From Oscillibacter sp. (GTDB lineage Bacteria; Bacillota; Clostridia; Oscillospirales; Oscillospiraceae), in NCBI GenBank assembly GCA_017526785.1, contig JAFXQV010000029.1:1-64000 (forward strand): a stretch of 64,000 nt of DNA. Reading direction: 5' to 3'. Position 1 is the first letter of the stretch; each line of letters starts with the position of its first letter. The notes under the pieces were generated by a model. That model had not been told where the DNA came from. It saw only the letters and a list, made by a program, of their open reading frames with translations, and made no database searches. A program made the position numbers and the translations under genes. Positions 60,403-64,000 of this stretch are shown in pieces.

Positions 60403-61908
60403 GTGAACCTTTTCGATGCAATTTATACGCGACAGTCGGTGAACCGCGCCGACAGCATCTCCGTGGAGAGCCAGGCCGAATTTTGCAAACGGGAGGTGAC
60501 GGACGGAAAGAACGTCAAAACCTATACGGACAAGGGGTATAGCGGGAAAAACATCGACCGTCCCGCCTTTCAGGAACTTCTGCGCGACATTGAGACGGGG
60601 CAGGTTCGCCGGGTTATTGTTTACCGTCTCGACCGAATCAGCCGTTCTGTGTTGGATTTCGCCAATCTGATTGACGTTTTCCAGAAGCATAACGTGGATT
60701 TCGTCAGCACGATGGAAAAATTCGACACGGCGACGCCCGTGGGAAAAGCCATGCTGATGATTGTCATGATTTTCGCTCAGTTGGAGCGGGAGACGATTCA
60801 ACAGAGGGTCATTGACGCTTACAGTTCCCGGAGTAAGCGGGGGTTCTACATGGGCGGGCCGATTCCCTACGGATTTCGGCTGACGGACACCGTAATTGAC
60901 GGGGTGCGGACAAAGATGTATGAGCCAATTCCCGAAGAGGCGGAAGTGGTTCGGGAGATGTTCGAGCTGTACGCCAGCCCCCAAACCTCACTGGGAGACG
61001 TTGCCCGGTACATGCACCAAAAGCAGGTTAAGAAACGGGACGGAAGCGGATTTTCCCGTGGGCGGATTCGGGACTTGCTGGTCAATCCGGTCTATGTGCG
61101 GGCGGATTACAGGCTCTATGAGTTCTTCAAGGCGCAGGGAAGCAATATTATAAACACCTTGGAGGATTTCATCGGCGTAAACGGAGCTTATCTCTATTCC
61201 GGGAATCCGGAAACGCGTAAGACCGCCTCCTTGGAAGGTCACACTCTGGTATTGGCTCCTCATGAAGGACTGGTGTCTTCTGACACATGGATTCAGTGCC
61301 GGAACAAGTGCCTCAACAACAACCAGATAGCAAAGCCCGTCAAGGCCAGAGTGACATGGCTGGCGGGAAAAATCAAGTGTGCAAAGTGCGGCTATGCGCT
61401 CTCCGCCAAAATCTACCACTGCAAGACTAAGGCGGACAACCGTTATTATCTTTGTAGTAATAAGTACAACTCCGGCGGCTGCTCTTTCGGCTCGCTTAAC
61501 GCGGACGCGGTGGACAGCATCGTGTTTGAGGAGATGCAAAAGAAACTGGCTGAGTTTCAGACGCTTTCCCGGCAACAGGAGGAATATAATCCCCGGACGC
61601 TTCGTTTGAAAAGCCGTCTGGAAGAGATTGACCGGGAGATTACGGCTCTTCTGGAAAAGATTCCTCAGGCCAACGGCGCTGTAATGGCGTACATTAACGA
61701 ACGGGTCGCCGCGCTGGACGCGGAAAAACGGGAACTGTACGCTGAGTCCGTTCGTCAGGAGAAGGTCGGACACAGCGTACAGGAGATTAGCGGCTATCTG
61801 GAGCAGTGGGAGAATATCTCCATCAGCGACAAAATCACGGTGGTGGACTGTCTGATTCAGAGCGTCCACGCCTCGGAGGAGAAAATCGAAATCCAGTGGA
61901 AAATCTGA
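60403..61908 (+). CDS. Large serine recombinase (site-specific)
   Basis: A GTG start with AAGGGAG gives 501 residues. The resolvase domain shows AIYTRQSVNRADSISVESQ with catalytic Ser, VIVYRLDRISRSVLDF, and FAQLERETIQQRVIDAYSSR; the recombinase domain spans about 165-290, with the zinc ribbon CAKCGYALSAKIY and CSNKYNSGGC. A coiled-coil region (about 385-460) ends the protein. It is not closely similar to the recombinase at 55345. It likely belongs to a different integrated element. Confidence 0.93.
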   Translation: MNLFDAIYTRQSVNRADSISVESQAEFCKREVTDGKNVKTYTDKGYSGKNIDRPAFQELLRDIETGQVRRVIVYRLDRISRSVLDFANLIDVFQKHNVDFVSTMEKFDTATPVGKAMLMIVMIFAQLERETIQQRVIDAYSSRSKRGFYMGGPIPYGFRLTDTVIDGVRTKMYEPIPEEAEVVREMFELYASPQTSLGDVARYMHQKQVKKRDGSGFSRGRIRDLLVNPVYVRADYRLYEFFKAQGSNIINTLEDFIGVNGAYLYSGNPETRKTASLEGHTLVLAPHEGLVSSDTWIQCRNKCLNNNQIAKPVKARVTWLAGKIKCAKCGYALSAKIYHCKTKADNRYYLCSNKYNSGGCSFGSLNADAVDSIVFEEMQKKLAEFQTLSRQQEEYNPRTLRLKSRLEEIDREITALLEKIPQANGAVMAYINERVAALDAEKRELYAESVRQEKVGHSVQEISGYLEQWENISISDKITVVDCLIQSVHASEEKIEIQWKI

Positions 61909-61989
61909 CCTCGTAATCTCATAGAATCTACACTCGCAAAATCCATTCCACCCTGTCCGTATGGCCTCGCCGAAGCGGGCAATTTAAGT

Positions 61990-62034
61990 AACGCCCCGGA
62001 AGCCTTGATTTTCAAAGTTTCCGGGGGCGTTTTG
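61990..62034 (+). terminator. Terminator after the second recombinase
   Basis: ACGCCCCGGAA (61990-62000) and TTCCGGGGGCGT (62019-62030) are nearly perfect partners, followed by TTTTGT. Confidence 0.8.
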
Positions 62035-62238
62035 TCCTCTTTTCACCGCTTCTCTGAAAACAGGAATGGCGTCCGTTTCTTTCCGGCAGGGATAGCGGAC
62101 GGGCGGTTTCGATACGCTGTCCGTCGCCGTGACGGACGCCCGAACGCCCAACGTTTTGGTGATTTTGCACAAAGAAAAACATAATATATCATTGAGGCAA
62201 TTTTTATGCACATTGTACACAAATCCGCAGAAACGCCC

Positions 62239-62266
62239 TTGACATGTACGTGAGAAATCGTATAAT
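62239..62266 (+). promoter_or_regulatory. Promoter of the right-edge operon
   Basis: TTGACA (62239-62244), 16 bases, TATAAT (62261-62266); starts a transcript of about 230 bases before the first gene (62503). Confidence 0.75.
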
Positions 62267-62502
62267 GCCCCTATAATTGTTCCTCCGTCTTTTCAGGGAC
62301 GAGGTCAGAGGAAAGAGAACTCCGTCCATCCGTACAGGTAGAAACTTGTGCCTGAAAAAGTACCTTTATAGGTAGTGTAAAAAGTATCGTTAAAAGGAAT
62401 CTTAAAAAATCCTTGGCAATATTTGATTTCAGATATTGAGTGCTTGTAAAATGAGAGTGGGTTATACTTGTGCGAAATGGAATGATTTGGGAGGCAACGA
62501 TT

Positions 62503-62844
62503 GTGATTACACTTGACTTGGATAACTCGACCGATGAAGCCGTCTATGAGGCTTTTGGAGTGGACGGAAACGAGAGCGAGGCTCTGAACGATAACTACCT
62601 TGAACTCTTTGAGTTGATTGGTCGTGACGGTATGCTGAAACTTTTCAAGTATTTCCGTGGCGACAAGATTGACTGTCCCATGCGTCTGTATCGCCCGGAG
62701 TTTATCGCGGACTTGGCGAAGCAGACCGCAGACCGCCGCGAACGCGCTAAAATCGCCCGCGCCGGGGGATACACCGTCAAATTCATTGAGGGTATCCTTC
62801 GGAAACGACGCGCCGAGGGAGAAAACGAACCGGACAACCAGTAG
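62503..62844 (+). CDS. Mor/C-like transcription regulator (tentative)
   Basis: GTG at 62503 has GGGAGG eight bases upstream; 113 residues. The pattern NYLELFELIGRDGMLKLFKY, then KIDCPMRLYRPEFI and AGGYTVKFIEGILRKRR, resembles the Mor family's helix-turn-helix (phage activators). Assignment by pattern memory only. It precedes a membrane protein by 60 bases and may regulate it. Confidence 0.45.
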   Translation: MITLDLDNSTDEAVYEAFGVDGNESEALNDNYLELFELIGRDGMLKLFKYFRGDKIDCPMRLYRPEFIADLAKQTADRRERAKIARAGGYTVKFIEGILRKRRAEGENEPDNQ

Positions 62845-62904
62845 CGTTTCCCTTATCATGGATTTCATTCCACGGACAAGCCGTCAATCAAGAGGAGGCT
62901 ACAA

Positions 62905-64000
62905 ATGGACATCAGAAGTTTACTTCAAAAACTATTCCACTGGATGACCATTCGTCCCACTTCCGAAAGCACTGATGGCAACAATGACTTCACAGGAGGA
63001 ATTTGTATGAATGAAGAAAAGACGATTCGTTTGAATTTCGGAGACAAAGAATGCCTAATTGCTCCGTATGAATATCCGGTTACGCCGGAAATCCTGCGGC
63101 ATTATAAAAAACTGGAACTTTCTCCTTCCGAAAAGAACCAGATGTCCCAATTTGTCAAGCACATTTCCTCCGCGATGGAAAACGAGGAATCAAACCAGTC
63201 TTTCTATGCCGTCAAATGGCCTGACGGATTGCCCAATATGCTGACCCCTTTCACGGACGGGAGCAGTTATATGGGTACGTTGCTCAATGAAAGCGGAAAA
63301 ATCGCCGCTCAGACCCGTCTTATGCCGTTAAATCCGTATTTGCTGATTCGGGCAGGATTCTCGTTGCTGGCGCTCATCTCGCAGATTTTCCTGTGGTCAG
63401 TTCATCAGAAGCTGAACGTCATCAACCAGAAAATTGACGAGATTCTGGAGTTTCTTTACGGAGACAAAAAAGCCGAGCTTCTTGCCGCAATTAGCTTTAC
63501 ACGTTATGCCTATGAGAATTTCTCTTCCATCATGGAGCATGACGGACAGCGGAACGCGACAATTCAAAGCCTTCAAAGCGCACGGATGACCGCTATGCAG
63601 GATGTGGAATTTTATCTTTCGGATTTGCATTCCAGAGTATCCGTAGGCAAAGACAAACGCTTTCCAGACAGAGTTTCTGAAATGGGGCGGATTGTCTCAA
63701 AGGCTATCCAATCTTCCGACTGTCTTGACTTGTCCATTCAGCTCTGCATGACCGCGAATTTGCTGGAGATTTACTACTCGCAAAATTACGACCCCAAGTA
63801 TCTGCGGTATGTGGAAAATGATGTGGGAAGCTACATCAGCCGCTGTGAAAAGCAGATGATTGGCGATTTTAACGCGCTGAAAGCTAATCTTGAAACTCAG
63901 GAACGGAAGAAATACGATAAGGAAAAGAAGCAAGTAGGCGAGATGATTCAACAGGTTGAACAAAAACTCGCCCCGCTGATGAATGACAAGGGCGACGAAC
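62905..64000 (+). CDS. Membrane/coiled-coil protein, runs off the window (partial)
   Basis: The frame stays open from ATG 62905 to the end, 365 codons without stop. Two in-frame ATGs both have strong ribosome sites: 62905 (AGAGGAGG) and 63007 (AGGAGG, seven bases). From the second: MNEEKTIRLNFGDKE start, Cys/His poor, a membrane segment at about 110-132 (LIRAGFSLLALISQIFLW), then long helical, charged regions (about 140-330) likely coiled coil. No family recognised. Position after recombinase and regulator suggests cargo of a mobile element. Confidence 0.65.
   Translation, partial: MDIRSLLQKLFHWMTIRPTSESTDGNNDFTGGICMNEEKTIRLNFGDKECLIAPYEYPVTPEILRHYKKLELSPSEKNQMSQFVKHISSAMENEESNQSFYAVKWPDGLPNMLTPFTDGSSYMGTLLNESGKIAAQTRLMPLNPYLLIRAGFSLLALISQIFLWSVHQKLNVINQKIDEILEFLYGDKKAELLAAISFTRYAYENFSSIMEHDGQRNATIQSLQSARMTAMQDVEFYLSDLHSRVSVGKDKRFPDRVSEMGRIVSKAIQSSDCLDLSIQLCMTANLLEIYYSQNYDPKYLRYVENDVGSYISRCEKQMIGDFNALKANLETQERKKYDKEKKQVGEMIQQVEQKLAPLMNDKGDE

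Larger units (their letters stand above)
61909..62502 (+). other. Leader region between recombinase and Mor-like gene
   Basis: Contains a strong terminator (61990-62034), a promoter (62239-62266) and a leader of about 230 bases that can form a small stem GGACG/CGTCC (about 62297-62325). No ORF of interest. Confidence 0.5.

Overview
The window looks like a chromosomal segment of a GC-rich, spore-forming Clostridia bacterium, most likely Oscillospiraceae-like. The evidence is the Firmicutes-type rimP-nusA-rnpM-ylxQ-infB-rbfA-nrnA-truB-ribF operon, a cwlJ-gerQ spore germination pair, flavin-dependent thyX, an FprA flavodiiron protein, several S-layer-homology (SLH) proteins ending in the motif CTRGQIVTFLYRCY, and strong TTGACA-17-TATAAT promoters with AGGAGG ribosome sites. 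The taxon is inferred; no rRNA gene is present.

Layout. 1-410: an ORF-less RNA-like element resembling HEARO/omega-RNA of IscB/TnpB transposons. 0.5-9.3 kb, minus: the translation/RNA operon. 9.5-11.4 kb, minus: a YtrA-type GntR regulator with an ABC transporter. 11.5-13.1 kb: alaA and two tRNA-Leu genes. 13.2-20.4 kb: a CHAP-type hydrolase, three secreted SLH proteins (one with a papain-like domain) and a membrane-anchored propeller protein. 20.6-27.0 kb, minus: a branched-chain amino-acid ABC operon (livKHMGF) split by a tnpB insertion between livG and livF. 27-32.5 kb, minus: another SLH protein, trkH-trkA, gluQ and a HAD phosphatase. 32.6-39 kb: zinc-ribbon protein, ung, thyX, FprA, RNHCP protein and an 18-repeat Sel1 protein. 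39-48.7 kb, plus: aquaporin, acylphosphatase, VanW protein, proS, a structured leader before an NhaC-type antiporter, and a large lipoprotein. 48.7-50 kb, minus: gerQ and cwlJ. 50-54.1 kb: a lone YgiT zinc-finger gene divergent from a YafQ toxin-antitoxin pair, glucokinase, a DUF6199-like protein, comF and mreB/mbl.

From about 54.1 kb to the right edge the sequence becomes accessory. It holds two large serine recombinases, decayed transposases (one fused in frame to a truncated glycoside hydrolase family 3 gene), repeat arrays and inverted repeats, a Mor-like regulator, and an unrecognised membrane/coiled-coil gene running off the window.

How the parts work together. The housekeeping operon couples ribosome maturation, translation initiation, tRNA and rRNA modification and FAD synthesis. 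livKHMGF imports branched-chain amino acids and alaA handles alanine. The SLH proteins, CHAP hydrolase, VanW protein and MreB serve the envelope. CwlJ and GerQ serve spore cortex hydrolysis. The most promising undescribed items are the compact riboswitch-like leader before the nhaC-type gene, the repeat array before the first recombinase, and the truncated gene at the right edge.
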